Below the pieces are notes generated by a model, which saw only the letters and a program-made list of their open reading frames with translations, searched no databases and was not told the origin of the DNA. The position numbers were made by a program, and so were the translations under genes. Shown one piece after another: positions 26,974 through 39,736 of a stretch of 64,000 bases of DNA. This DNA comes from Apis mellifera (lineage: Eukaryota > Arthropoda > Insecta > Hymenoptera > Apidae). Location of the stretch: NCBI RefSeq assembly GCF_003254395.2, contig NC_037645.1, positions 12,600,729-12,664,728 of the forward strand, read 5' to 3'. Each line of letters starts with the position of its first letter. Within the stretch, counting starts at the first letter, position 1.

Positions 26974-29832
26974 ATGTCAAATTTTACAAAATCAAAAGAA
27001 ATGGGTAAAGAAATTGACTCTGATAATACCAAAAAGAGAAGGAAATCAGTTAGTGGAAATTCTGGTATATCTTTGAAGGATGGAGATACATATAAGGTAA
27101 AGAAATTATAAATAATAATTTATCTAAGTTTTAAAGTATCTATTTTTTTATATTTAGGTTATAATTAGTTATGAAGAGAAAGAAGCTATGGAACGTTTGC
27201 CAGAAAGTGATTCTGAAAGTTTTTTATCTACTTGCGATAATATACGTAGAGCTATGAATAAAATTGCAAAGTTGAAAACTAGTGGAGATACAAATGTTTG
27301 TATATTAATTAAAAAATGTAAATTCAGATATTGAATTTTTTTTAGAAAATTAAATAGTTTAAAAAGTTTAAATTTAATATTTTTTAGGCTAAAGACGAAA
27401 TACGTGAACTTCAAATTCAAACGTCATTAGCATTTATTGAACTTAAAAAATTAAATAGAATGGAAAAATTTCGTACAAAGTTTGCTAGAGATTCTCTTAT
27501 ATCTTCAAAAAGCAGTGTTGACAGTAGACATTTACATTTGCAAAACTTATTGTACGAAGTAATGCATTTAAAAAAGGAAGTTGTTAAATGTCTTCAATTC
27601 AAGTAATTATTATTTTGTTTCTTTAAAATTTTTCATAGATGATTTTCATTTAATTTATATAATATATAATATATATTAATGTATAGATCTAAAGATGAAT
27701 TAATACAACTTGTATCGGAAGAAGAATTTTATAAGGAAGCACCTGAAAATATTTCTAGACCGGTAAGAAATAAATTTTTAGGATAGATTAAAGCTAAGTT
27801 TGTTTACAATATTATAAATTAAAATTATTATAATTAAAATTTTTAGGAAATAACAAAACATAATCCTCATCAATTAAGATTGGCACGTCTTGAATGGGAA
27901 TTGACACAAAGAAAACAATTAGCTGCATTATGCGATGAATTGACAGAAAACAAGAAGGCAGTAGCATCAAGTATTGCATTGAAACAAACTCGACTTGATA
28001 ATCTTGCACCACAACTTCATTCAATATTAGAAGTATTTTTAATATTTTTAAAAGATTATAATTTATTATTCATAATTCATATTGTAATTAATCAATTTTT
28101 CTTTGTAAGGCAAGTAAGCCATTGCAAGAGAGTCTTGGTTTGCTATTGGATAAAGTTAGACAAGAACATAATAAAGCAACATTACTTGCATCTCCTCTAT
28201 ATGTTCTTTATGCAAAGGCATCTGCATACAGAGATGCATATGGTATTATTTTTTCTTATTTTAAATATAAAAGATTTATATATATTTTTTAATTTATTTT
28301 CATGTTATCTTTTTCTCTAGATAATTCTATAATAGTGAAAGTAGAAGGTGATGAAGAAGAAGCAAAACGTGCAAATAATCAAGATGGATTACAAGAATCT
28401 GATTCAGATGCTGAAACCATTTCTGAAAATATTATAGAAGAAACACCTGTACACAAGAAAAGACATCATAGATTATCTAGAGAAGCCAGACAGGAAGAGA
28501 AAAGAACAAAACTATTACAAAGACATCCTTTAAATGTGAAAATAATTATTAAATTAAAAAGTTAGTTATGAAAAAATTGATAACTATAAAGTAAAACTTA
28601 AATAGTAGTTTTTTAAAACATTAATTTCTTTTAGATGAAACAAAATTGACGTTACAATTTTATTATATGATGTTTCTGAAAGTTGTAACTGTAGAATCAA
28701 AATTAAAAACGGATGGTATTACAGGCATTACTACAGGGTACATCAATTTTTGTATACTATTAATATAAATTTTGTTACTTTTAAAATTCTTTATTCAAAT
28801 TTTATTTTATTCTAATAGAGATATGCTTGTATCAGAATCAATTTTACGTGAATTATATCCAGGAGATTTAGGATTAGAAAGTCCAAATCCTGCTAATTAT
28901 TATCAATTAAATCGACATAATTTGGGTCAATTTTCATCTCTTGGATTAGGAATACCATATAAATGGGCACAAAGAATGGCTGGATTGCACTTTATTTCGC
29001 CAGACGCTAGAGAACAAAAGGTATAAAATTTTTAATATGATATTATAGTGATGACAATGTAATACATTAGAATAATTTATCATCATTATTATTTTAAAAT
29101 AATTTATATATCATTATTATGCAGCTTACGAGTTGCGAAAAAACACAAGATAGCGTTGAATGTGTATTAAGAGAAATTAAAAGACGTGTAATAGCAAGAT
29201 TAGAATTATGCACAGAAATTCGACAGTTGGAATGTGGAAATTTACCAGTTTTCACCACTAATAATAATGATCTTCTACCGCAAAAACTCAATGCAATTTT
29301 ACAAAAATTCTCAACAATTTCATGGAGTAATTATTGCAATAGTGTAAATCCCATTTTTCAAGAACAAGGATTAGTATCTTCATTGGATATATTTTATGAA
29401 GCTATACTTCGTCGAGGAAATAGTATGATATTATAAAATCAATCTTTATATACGTATATTTATTGTAGTAATTTATTTTAATAATTTAATTTATATTTAT
29501 ATTATTTTCTTCCAGATGAATTAATTGCTAGAATAGCTATAAAACCGGATTACCCAAAAATAGCACCAATATTTAATATAAGTATAAATCCTACAGTATC
29601 TGCATCTATAGATATTTTAAGAGATATTGAAAGAGAGGTAAATGTTACGTGGATAAAACCACCAACATTATCAGCACAACTTCAACGTTTGCGAGCATGC
29701 TTCGATATTTATTTGGAATCAGAAACTATTGTACCAAAAGAAAAAATTTTCTTTCATCCTGTAAAAGGTCGTACTCGTGCTAGACCATATAAATATTTAG
29801 AATTAGGAGGTGGAATATTTATTCATCGTTAA
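26974..29832 (+). CDS. THOC5: THO complex subunit 5 (mRNP assembly and nuclear mRNA export)
   Basis: Eleven exons: 26974-27096, 27158-27295, 27388-27602, 27687-27762, 27847-28032, 28110-28242, 28321-28560, 28635-28737, 28819-29020, 29125-29422 and 29516-29832. They join in phase to 676 aa (human about 683). THOC5 is a structural subunit of THO/TREX, which couples transcription to export of mRNA. Visible are a basic N-terminal NLS-like KKRRKS and a helical/coiled-coil N-terminal half. The best-conserved block (LEWELTQRKQLAALCDEL, then SSIALKQTRLDNLAPQLHSI) lies in exon 5. An acidic linker and the HPLNV...LTLQFYY segment opening the C-terminal domain follow. The exon 7 donor is the unusual A|GTTAGT at 28561; the closer GTGAAA is excluded because it creates an in-frame stop. 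The exon 2 donor (AAT|GTTTGT) is also weak. Tail-to-tail with DRC2. Confidence 0.94.
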
Positions 29833-29943
29833 TTTAATACAATACAAAATGATAATATGAATACATTTTAGTAAAATATATTTTAATATAAATATTCTCA
29901 TTCTAATATAAATATTATTTATTTTTATTTATAATTATTAAAA

Positions 29944-30032
29944 ATGCGCGAGAATCCAAAAAAAATAAATGGATCGTGATATATTTTTAAAATTATTTCC
30001 AAAATTGTCAGAATTCTCGAAAATTTCGAAGC

Positions 30033-30078
<46 letters not shown>

Positions 30079-30233
30079 GAATTTAATCTCAAAATGTTAT
30101 ACAGTTTTTTAAATTTTAGAGAATTCTAATTTTCATGTGATTTTCACGAATTTTAAAATTCTCGAACTATGAGATATTTTCAGAATCCGATCTCTTTCGA
30201 CTCATTCATAACATTTTTCGAATTCTCGCACAT
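29944..30233. mobile_element. Possible small inverted-repeat (MITE-like) element with a 39-T tract
   Basis: The left end ATGCGCGAGAATCC is an imperfect inverted copy (12 of 14 bases) of the right end GAATTCTCGCACAT. Both sides are flanked by the string ATAATTATT, a possible target duplication, though in AT-rich DNA this could be chance. Inside, further fragments of the GAATTCTCGA/AATTCTCGAA type repeat in both orientations. A 39-base T run lies at 30035-30073. There is no coding capacity. A chance palindrome-rich 3' UTR is the main alternative. Confidence 0.35.
30035..30073. repeat. 39-base T homopolymer
   Basis: The longest mononucleotide run in the window. It sits in the tail-to-tail gap of THOC5 and DRC2, inside the possible inverted-repeat element. 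Its length is likely to be variable or mis-assembled. Confidence 0.95.
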
Positions 30234-30271
30234 CTAATAATTATTTTAAAATAATTTTATTAAAAAACCAT

Positions 30272-31991
30272 TTATAAAAATGAATTAATTGAACGTAACG
30301 CCAACATGCTAGAATTTTTCAAAAGATACGTTTGTAATTTATATTTTAATTTTTTATTTTCTTTGTACAGTTTGTTACCTTCTTTCTGTAACAAAATATT
30401 ATTCGCTTTTACGTAATTGTAATATTTCCAAAAATTATCGATTTTTGCACATGATGTAGGAATCTGAAATAGATTATTTAAAATATCATTGCAAATATGC
30501 ATGATATATGATATATGTATATATACATAATATATATTATATTGATTCTTACATTATCAGTATCAGAAAATTCAATATGAATCGCGTCTTGTACGAAATA
30601 TTTTTTTAAATTAAAAAGTACAGGTTCTAAAGAGGTACATATTTTAATTATTTCAAGAATTTTTGAACCTTGTTCTAATATTCTTTTTAAATGCTACAAT
30701 AAAAAATGTAATGTTAAAAAGGAAAGAATAATTATAGTAAGCAAATATTTTCTTACTTTTAAAACTTCATTACTTATAACAGTCAGTTTTTTTAATTGCG
30801 AAGTATCTATCATTTGAGTCATATTGAATTTATATTTAATATTTTTGTACTTTTCTTTTATATTTATATCTTTTATTTTAAGTTTTTCAATTTGTTCTTT
30901 TTTTGTTTCTGATAATATTTGAATTTTAAATTTTAAACTTTCAATGGTATTTTGTAATTGCAAATATACTTTTGAATATTTTATTGTACACATTTGATAA
31001 ATATCATCTTGTTCTTTTAAATATTCATATTGTTTTTTTTTATTTTCAACTATTCGTTGATATTCATTTATCACTTTACACAATTGTTCCCAAAGATCTT
31101 CAATATTTAAAAAAGACTGGTGCACAAGATGTGATACCATATTTTCTTCCTAATATTTAATAAATTTATTTATAAAATTTTGATTAATCTTTTTTATACA
31201 ATAAATTAATATTATTACCAAATATAAGATGTTAAAAATATTAACAGCATTATATGTTTTTCTTATAGATTGCATTTGATCAGTACTTATAGATTTCTTA
31301 ATTACATAATTAGATATTTCTTTATGATGTTGTTCTATATAATTTTTTATTCGACTTAATTCCAACATATTATTCATTTTAATATCATTGAATTTATACA
31401 TATCATGTAATTCTATCAATTTTTGTTTATATTTTCCTACATAATATTAAAATAATATTATACATATAAGTTGTAAATAATAAAATTAAATTTACAATTT
31501 TATGTAAATAATTTAAAAAGTACCAATTATATTATTAATTAATAAAGTATGAGTTTCTTGAAGTTTTCTATGATCTGCATCAGCTACTTTTAATTCATTA
31601 TATAGATAAGAAATTGTAGAATCTTTTGATCTTACTGTTCTGTCAAAAGTTGTGGAAAGATATTCTACGTATACATGAAGTTCCTTACATTTTATTTGTC
31701 GCAAAAAATATCTCCATTTTTCGTTAATTTTGGCAATATTTAATTTTGAGAATACTTCTTCACGTTTTAATTTATTCTGTAATAATTCGTAATATGTATT
31801 TAAAATATTAATAAAAAAATTATAATAAAAAAATTTATAATAAATAATACCTTAGTAAAGATAGCGATTAATTGTTGTTTACGTCTTTTAGCTTCTAATT
31901 CCAATTCGATACGATGTTGCATACAACGTATTCGTTCTTCTTCGGTCATTCGAGCAAGTTTACTACGTTTATTTTTTCTTTTTCTTGTCAT
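30272..31991 (-). CDS. DRC2: Dynein regulatory complex subunit 2 (CCDC65), axonemal
   Basis: Six exons on the minus strand: 31851-31991, 31524-31776, 31219-31436, 30757-31149, 30553-30693 and 30272-30463. They join in phase to 445 aa (human CCDC65 is 484). DRC2 forms a coiled-coil heterodimer with DRC1 at the base of the nexin-dynein link on outer doublet microtubules. In insects it should matter in sperm flagella and possibly chordotonal cilia. The N-terminus is basic, then LARMTEEERIRCMQHR, and EEVFSKLNIAKINEKWR followed by CKELHVYVEYLSTTFDRTV, the conserved family block. The rest is coiled coil, rich in K, E, N and I. The start has a basic MTRKRKNKRSK just like the family. It is head-to-head with VPS35L. 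Confidence 0.9.
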
Positions 31992-32324
31992 TTTTTTTAA
32001 ATAATAAAATGATAAATTTTGTATTACTTCATCAAAAAAATTATAAACTTAATGAGAAAAGTAATTATATCAATATGAAATCGAATAAATACTTTAAACT
32101 ACAAATTAATCATTATATATTTATTATATAAATAAACTAATAATATTTACGTGTATTTATTGTAATTTATATATATAATTTATATATAATATAAATAAGG
32201 AAACGAATAACGTGCACATGATACTTTCTTTATATGAAGAATGCATAATATGTTTAATCAATAAAGATATGATATTTAGAAAAAAAGATTTTATTACTGA
32301 ATTATTTACATCTAGTATATTATA

Positions 32325-32330
<6 letters not shown>

Positions 32331-32377
<47 letters not shown>
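32331..32377. repeat. (TA)n microsatellite
   Basis: About 47 bases of nearly perfect TA dinucleotide repeat upstream of DRC2, in non-coding DNA. Confidence 0.93.
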
Positions 32378-32380
<3 letters not shown>

Positions 32381-33507
32381 GTATTTAATTTCATATTTTT
32401 GATATAATTATTTGATATATAATTTCACATTATTGATATAATTTCATATAACTTAATTTAAATAATGAAATATCTTGGAAATTCATATATATATACTTTT
32501 ATCGAAAAATATACATCTTTTGAACAAAAGTTGTAGTATTTAAAATAATTAATTAAATAATACTTGTTACATCAAAATCATTATATTAAATCATCAACTT
32601 AAAATTTCTTAAATGGAAATCCCCATTTTTTTTATCAAAAAACAAATATTTCTTGTTTTTATCAATTTTTTTATCTGACCTTTTATTTTTAAGTTATTTG
32701 ATGTAGAAATTAATAATCACGAGACAAGATAAACCGATACTTAAAAATTATACAGCTTTATTATTATTCCTTTAATAATAAAGTGAAACAATAATATTAA
32801 AATTTATTTTAATATTTGAATTAAACAAGAATATTCATTATTTTACATTACATTTACAGAATAAATTTATTTTTACGATACATATAATATATAAAATATT
32901 TCCATAAAGTTGGGAAAAATATGATAATGATTGAGGATAAAATATATAAAAAATAAAATATTAATTTATTATTATTTTTATTCTTAAACATTGTTATTTT
33001 ATTTATTCAAAATATTAATAATAATGATATTAAACATGATATTACATAATATTATAAATTTAAATAAAATTTAAAAAAAAAATTAAAAAATAAATATTAA
33101 AATTTGAGGAAATTAACAATTATTAAAAAAGAAAAAGATAAAACATTTTAATTTCGGAACTGTTCAAATTAAATTGAAATGACGAAATCAAACTACATAT
33201 ATTAATTGTACTATTACTGAAAAGTAATATTTTTATTAATATATTTGTACATCTAACAATTAGTTTAAATATTAAATACAAATAAAATTATATATAAGTA
33301 TATATATACTTATAATTTTTACTAAATTGAAATAATAAAATAATAATTCTTATCGTCAAAAGAAATTTTTTTTAAATTCTATTAATTGACAAAAGCGACA
33401 TCTCTATACTATATATACGTATTATGTTACTTATTAAACAAACATCGTAATCTTCAATTTTCATTTTTTAAAAGTGTTTTCACAGGTGTGCATTCGTACA
33501 CTTTTAT

Positions 33508-33584
33508 CAAGGAATAGAGATCCCTATTCCTTTGAAATAAAATTATGCCCAATTATTAGTGATTATCTGTTAGTGATTATCTGT
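33508..33584. promoter_or_regulatory. Hairpin plus tandem 14-mer in the DRC2/VPS35L promoter region
   Basis: CAAGGAATAG at 33508-33517 faces CTATTCCTTTG around a short loop, giving a stem of about 9-10 base pairs. Just downstream, TAGTGATTATCTGT occurs twice head-to-tail (33557-33570 and 33571-33584). The position, about 400 bases before the VPS35L start and outside any simple AT array, makes a regulatory role possible but unproven. Confidence 0.25.
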
Positions 33585-33959
33585 CAAGATTTCATCTTTA
33601 GAAATACTATTACTATAGAACATCTATAGTTTTTATATACATTAATATGTTCCTTTAATATTGAATTAAAAAATTTTAACAGGAATTATGTTTTATAATT
33701 CATATATTAAATGACAAATTTAAATATGAAACGATAAATGTGTATATTTTATTTATACATGATAATATACAAATTATACACACATATATATGTATATATT
33801 GTTCTTTATAATTGAATTGTAAAAAAAATATTTTAATGCATTTAAAAAAATGACAGAAATAAATTGGTACGCATACAATGATTTTAATGATATCTGTAAT
33901 TAATAGAAATATCGTAAATATTAAATATTTTATATATTTCTTGTAGGATTGCAAAACCT

Positions 33960-36900
33960 ATGAATTATAAAACAATACGATTTATATCTTTAGAAGAAGT
34001 AACGGAACATCCTTTAAAACCTGTTACAATTATGGTAAATATATAATTCAATATATACATATATAAGAGTATTGAAATAAATGTATTTTATTTCAAAATT
34101 TTTTTTAAATTTACTTTTTTATATAATTTTAATATATAATATATTTATTTATATAGTTGTTAATATAATTATTTTATTTATGTATATATATATATATATG
34201 CATAATTATATATATATGTAAATATAAAATTTAAATTGTTTTTTTAGTTAATTGATGGTCGTGGGACAAAACGTAATGTGTTACGAAGTACAAGTACTGG
34301 TTCTTCAACTACTACACCAACACCAACTCATACACCTATTCCTAAAAATTCTTTAACTGATCCATTATTGAGTCATTGTTCCTTTGATGGATCCGATCCT
34401 CTTTCACAATTTGCTAGAGAAGAATTAGATCCATTATCTAAAATGGCTGCAGATGAGGTTTTTAAATTTTGTTTTAATCAAAAAATGATTTATAATATTG
34501 AACATTATGTATCATTTATATTTTAAAATATAATGCAGTGGGATTACTCTTGTATAACTACTGGTAAAAAATCTGTGGATACTGCAGAAGAATTAGTAGA
34601 ACCATGGTCAGCAAGACGTACTACAATATTGAATAAATACACAACATCAGAGAAGTTATCAATAGCTACCAGTTTTTTACCAGGTGGTGAAAAAGGTATT
34701 TTTTTATTAATAAATATTAAAGAAATAGATAAAAGGAATACAACTTATAAATAAATTTATTATAGTTATTGTTAAAGTTCAACCAAGTGGTGGAGTTGTT
34801 GACAAAGTACGAACAAGATTAGAACAATTAGATGATTTTGAAGAAGGATCTCTTAGACAAATGTTAGATTTATCTCAACAACAATATACTGCAAGAGTTG
34901 AACAACTAAATAATGAACTTGTACAAGCTTGGCATTCAGACCAAAGAGTTAAAGCACTTAAAATAGCAATTCAGGTCTTCATTTTCATTCATTTATTGTT
35001 CCTATCTATATTTAAGAGAAAAAAAATAAGTTAATTAATCAAATCATTTCAGTGTGCCAAATTATTAGTAGATACATCTGTTATGGCTTTTTATCCTGGC
35101 AAGTTTGTTCTTATCACAGATATTTTAGATATTTTTGGAAAATTGGTTTATGAAAGATTAAAGATTAAAGCTGAATATTACAAGTTAGTATTGCATTATT
35201 TTAATATTATTTGAAATATTTCATTTAACAATATAATTTAAAAAAAAAAATCTTATCTGTAAAAATTTATTTTGATATAAAAAATCTGTTGTATTATCAT
35301 ATTTTTTTCAAGTAGGAAATATGTATCTTTAATAAACATTTATAAAATTAAATTATAAGATACATAGTTGAAAAATTTATTTTAAATAATCATTTAAATA
35401 CTTTATATTTTTTTCTATAATTGAATCTTATTATCATATTATTATTATATAGACATAAATATTAATCATAATTGTATCATAAATTATATAGAGAAAATAT
35501 AATGTTATATTGTCTTTAAATTTTAGAAATATAAATTATATTTATAATAAGTTATATACAATATAACATTTTATAATTATTATATTATAATAATGTATAT
35601 TTCATCAATGTAAATTAAGAGAATTGTACAGAATTACATATATGGAATTATATTACAAATATTTAATTACTTTAGTAAAACAATATAATTATAAAAAAAT
35701 ATTAAATATTATTAATATTAAATTTTTATCATTAGAAATGATATTTACCTTTTTCAACAATTAATATGTTTATTTTGCATTTTTTAGGCCAGGAAGTAAA
35801 GTGCCCACGAGTTTACCTGATAATTTTACACCCGATATGGTACCTGAAAATGCGAAAGAGACTTGCAGAAATTGGTTTTATAAAATAGCATCAATAAGAG
35901 AATTAGTTCCACGTCTTTATGTAGAAATGGCAATAATAAAATCGTATAGTTTTTTAACAACAAGGTAAGAATATAAATGTTTTATATCTAATTATACATA
36001 CTATTTCATATATTTTTTATTTATATTTATATTTTTTTTATTTATATTTCATATATTTATATATACTATTTCATAATATTTAGTATCAATTAGGAATTTT
36101 TTTTGTCTTTAGTGAATTCAATACAGCTCTATTGCGAATAACGCGAATGATAAGAGGTATTGGAAATCCTCTCATAGCTGTATATGCAAGATGTTATTTA
36201 TGTCGGGTGGGATTAGCTTTAAATAAAACATCTGATTTTGAATTTGTAAGAGAAAACTTTTATGATTTTCTTTTTACATATCAACAATTGTTTGGCCAAT
36301 TTATAAAGAATGAATTAATCGAACAGAATATGACTTTATATTCTTATTTAAATCTTTATTCGCCAGCATTGGATTGGATTTTACAAGTATTGGTAGCTAC
36401 GACTTCTGAAAATTTTTTAGAAGATGTACTTTCTCGATGTAAAAATCAAGCAAATAGGTAATTAATTCTTCATATGTAATTCTTCTCTATGTATTTGTAT
36501 TATTATAGATGATTTATAAAATTAAAATATTTTTTTTTAGTTCATTATTATTGAATAGTATTTTAACAGCATTTAAATCTTCATATGTTGCGGGACGTGC
36601 AATAGATTTTGTAAATTTAATAACTGCAATCGAAGATGATGGTAATATAATGGTGATGAAATAAATAATTAAATTATTATTTAAAATTTGTAAATTTTAT
36701 AATTTTATTATTATTATTTTTATTTTTAGGTTTTCCGCAATATCTTTTATATCGAAGTTTAGGTGAAAGTCTTATATTAGAATCACCACCAAAAGAAGAC
36801 TGCCAATCAATTCTCAATATAATATGGAAATATATAACAGATTTAACAAATCCTAATAAATTCATGCATTGCATTGAAATTTGGATTCAATTCACTGCTA

Positions 36901-39223
36901 TTCATTTTTCTGTAAGTTTAATTCATTTGAAAATAAAAAAATATTTATTGTTTACAATTTTAATGTTATAGGTAAATGAATTAAATCTATTTTTTGGAAA
37001 AATAATTGATCGACTTAATCCGAATAAAAGTTTTGAACACCATTATCCACAATTACAAAATATCATTGAAAAAGTAGTATCTCATACACAAGATTTTGAA
37101 TCGTTACTTGCTATGGTAACTATTTCTTACCTGTTATCTTTTCTTTCGATTTATTTCAAATGATATACATAAACATTTTTCAGGATAATTTTTTACCTCT
37201 AATAGATTTATTTCATAAAGAAAGTATAAAGGTTGAAGTATGTAAGACTATAATAGAAGGTATAAGTACACAGACCAGCCCAATTACCGATCCTATTATT
37301 ATAAATGCTCTTATGTTCATTGCAAGAATAATGCACGATTCTGTTAGGTAATTTTCTTATACAAAAATTTTATATATATATTTTTATTATATTCCTCAAT
37401 ACTTTTTATAAATTATTTTTATACTTTTTTCATAAATAAAAAATATTCTTGCATTATATACGTATTCAGTCGCTCCTGGTAAATAATCGACAATGAAATA
37501 GATTTTAGAGTATTACTATCGCTATTAATATTATTATTATTATTATTATTGTTAATCAGATTTCGTGAAGAATTACACTAAAAATGAATAAAACACAAAA
37601 GTAATGAAAATGATGTTCAAATCTTGCAATCGATAACATATCGAAGACATATTTTTTGATTTAACGAGCTTGTAATTGATTTAATAAAATTCTTATCACA
37701 TCTGGGAACTATTGTAATATGTATATCAATGTATCTATATATATATACTAGTGATTTCACAATGAGATAATTGCAGTGCTCTAACTGTTGAAGATGAAAA
37801 ACGGCAAATTGGTCAACTTATATGTGGTATTGTTCAACGTGTTGATTATGGACGTGATTTTGAAAAACAGCTTAATTTTTATGCCGAAGCTAGAGCAGCT
37901 TTTCCTAATCTCGATAGTGTTCATATACAACTGGTACAGGTAATTAATTTTTGTTGCCGCATATTTAATATAAAATGTAAATTATATTTGAAAATTGTAT
38001 AATTAACATATTTGTCAAAACATAGTGTGTAAATAGATTATCAGTTGATACTCGAAAGATCGTTCGTGGACATCATACAAGAAGAACTTCGGCATTTGTA
38101 CGTGCTTGTGCCGCGTTTTGTTTTATTACCATTCCATCATTAACTTTGGTTTATACGCGGCTTCAATTATATTTACTTTCAGGCCAAGTTGCACTTTTAA
38201 ATCAATGTTTAGGTCAAGGTAATTAATTAAAATTCAGTATATTATATTCTCTGCATATATATATACACAATTAACCGAAAGTTATTTTATTAGCTGATGC
38301 ATGTTTCAAAGCTGCGTTAAGTTTAGTTCCGGAAATGCCGAAAACGATAGACATAGATGGAAGACAAAAAAGTTCACAACCTTATTTACTTTCATATTTA
38401 TCGAATTTTTTATCCACATTGCTTGTTGTACCAGTACGTATTTGTATAACATATAACATTGCATAAATTTTATTTTTCCTGTTTATTATTTTTTATGATG
38501 TAGAAAATGTTACAAAAATTAGAAAAATTTGTAGGATAGTCCAGAACATGGTGTTTTATATCTCATGCGAGGTTTACTTAATGCTGTTCAACGGTGTTTC
38601 GAAGAAAATACATCAATGAAAACATATTTATATTTACGCGTACTTGACTTATTGTCAACAATTGTTCAAGAAAATTATCCATATCACGTTGAAAAGGTCA
38701 TTATTCTTAAAATAAGTATGAAAAAAATGTTGAAAAAAACTTGATAAATATCGTATTTTAATTTTTATTATATATTTTTAGGTCGATTCTAACGATAAAT
38801 TATATGGATCTGATCAAAAATTTATAAGCGAAGTGAACAAAATAAGTTCTAAAATCGTAGAAGAAATTTTATCTCATTTAAAATATCTTGGTTCTACCGA
38901 TCAACTTGAGAAACAAGCAATTCTTGCATTGGAGCTTTTTAATTGCTTTATTATCAGAGCAGATTTACGTGACCCGCAATTAGCGCATATGGCTGTAAAT
39001 TTATGGAATTTATCCGTACGACATGGTTCCATAGATTCGAAAATGAAGGTACACTTAGATATAGATGATATAACTTTTAAGTGATATTTTTAATAAACAA
39101 TTTTAAATGACTTTTTTTTTTTTTTTTTGCTTTTAGATGAAAATGATAGCTTATATAGTACAAAAAAGTCATGACAAAGAGTATGAACATTTTGGTGACA
39201 TTTTAAGAAAAATGTTAAAATAA
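33960..39223 (+). CDS. VPS35L: VPS35L, scaffold of the retriever endosomal recycling complex
   Basis: Seventeen exons: 33960-34034, 34248-34457, 34539-34695, 34766-34974, 35053-35183, 35788-35964, 36113-36457, 36541-36641, 36730-36911, 36972-37115, 37184-37347, 37777-37939, 38026-38218, 38294-38433, 38535-38696, 38782-39048 and 39137-39223. They join in phase to 968 aa (human 963). VPS35L (C16orf62) binds VPS26C and VPS29 to form retriever, which works with the CCC complex and SNX17 to recycle cargo from endosomes. Diagnostic stretches are HPLKPVTI at the N-terminus, a Ser/Thr-rich linker, then DPLSQFA, NKYTTSEKLSIATSFL, KFVLITDILDIFGKLVYERL, ETCRNWFYKIASIRELVPR and MIRGIGNPL. The helical-repeat solenoid fills the rest, with DSPEHGVLYLMRG and VDSNDKLYG near the end. 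These differ from classical VPS35. Several donors are weak (GTTTTT after exon 2, GTTAGT after exon 5, GTCATT after exon 15) but required by frame. Confidence 0.95.
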
Positions 39224-39736
39224 ATAAATATAGATTAAATTAACGAACAAAAGGATCAATGAAAGACTAGAATTATACGTTAAGTCGATGGAAATGGGAA
39301 AAAACAACGATAGATTAAATAGCTTTTTAATAATTTTTTGGAAGACATATTGATTGATATTATATATTAAATATTCTTTAGCCATAGCAACATTCTGGTT
39401 GCATGTTGAAATATAACGTAAATATAAATTTAATGAAAAATATCAAAATTATATTATAAAGAATAATACTTATTATAATGATATCAAATTTTTTTAGATA
39501 AACAATAATAAAATATATATTAATTATTACATATATTATATAAAATGTTAAAATTATTATAAAAAAGTAATATAATAATAGCAATGTAAATATATTCATA
39601 AACGTCTTCTCTGACGTATGTATAAGTATATTAAAATTATCTAATCTCTTTAATTACGATTTTGGAAGACAATTTTGGAAGACACGTGGAATATGCATCT
39701 CGGCATATAACTCGATATAGCATTATTTCTTTAAAA
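39224..39736. other. Tail-to-tail gap between VPS35L and ABAT
   Basis: This 513-base AT-rich stretch holds both 3' UTRs. A 73-codon hydrophobic open frame at 39378-39599 (minus) is low complexity (I, Y, F, N) and not supported as a gene. Confidence 0.5.

Larger units (their letters stand above)
29833..30271. other. Tail-to-tail gap between THOC5 and DRC2
   Basis: Holds both 3' UTRs. Most of it is occupied by the possible inverted-repeat element at 29944-30233, with its 39-T run. Confidence 0.5.
31992..33959. other. Divergent intergenic region between DRC2 and VPS35L
   Basis: This 2-kb AT-rich region should hold both promoters. It contains an (AT)n array (32331-32377), a short hairpin (33508-33533) and a directly repeated 14-mer (33557-33584). 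An acceptor-like TTTCTTGTAG ends at 33946, 13 bases before the VPS35L ATG, so VPS35L may have a non-coding first exon somewhere in this stretch. No coding exon seen. Confidence 0.5.

Noticed and set aside
28514..28540. THOC5 exon 7 ending at the nearer donor GTGAAA (28536)
   Set aside because: This choice puts exon 8 in a frame with an immediate stop; the GTTAGT donor at 28561 restores the conserved HPLNV...FYY segment.
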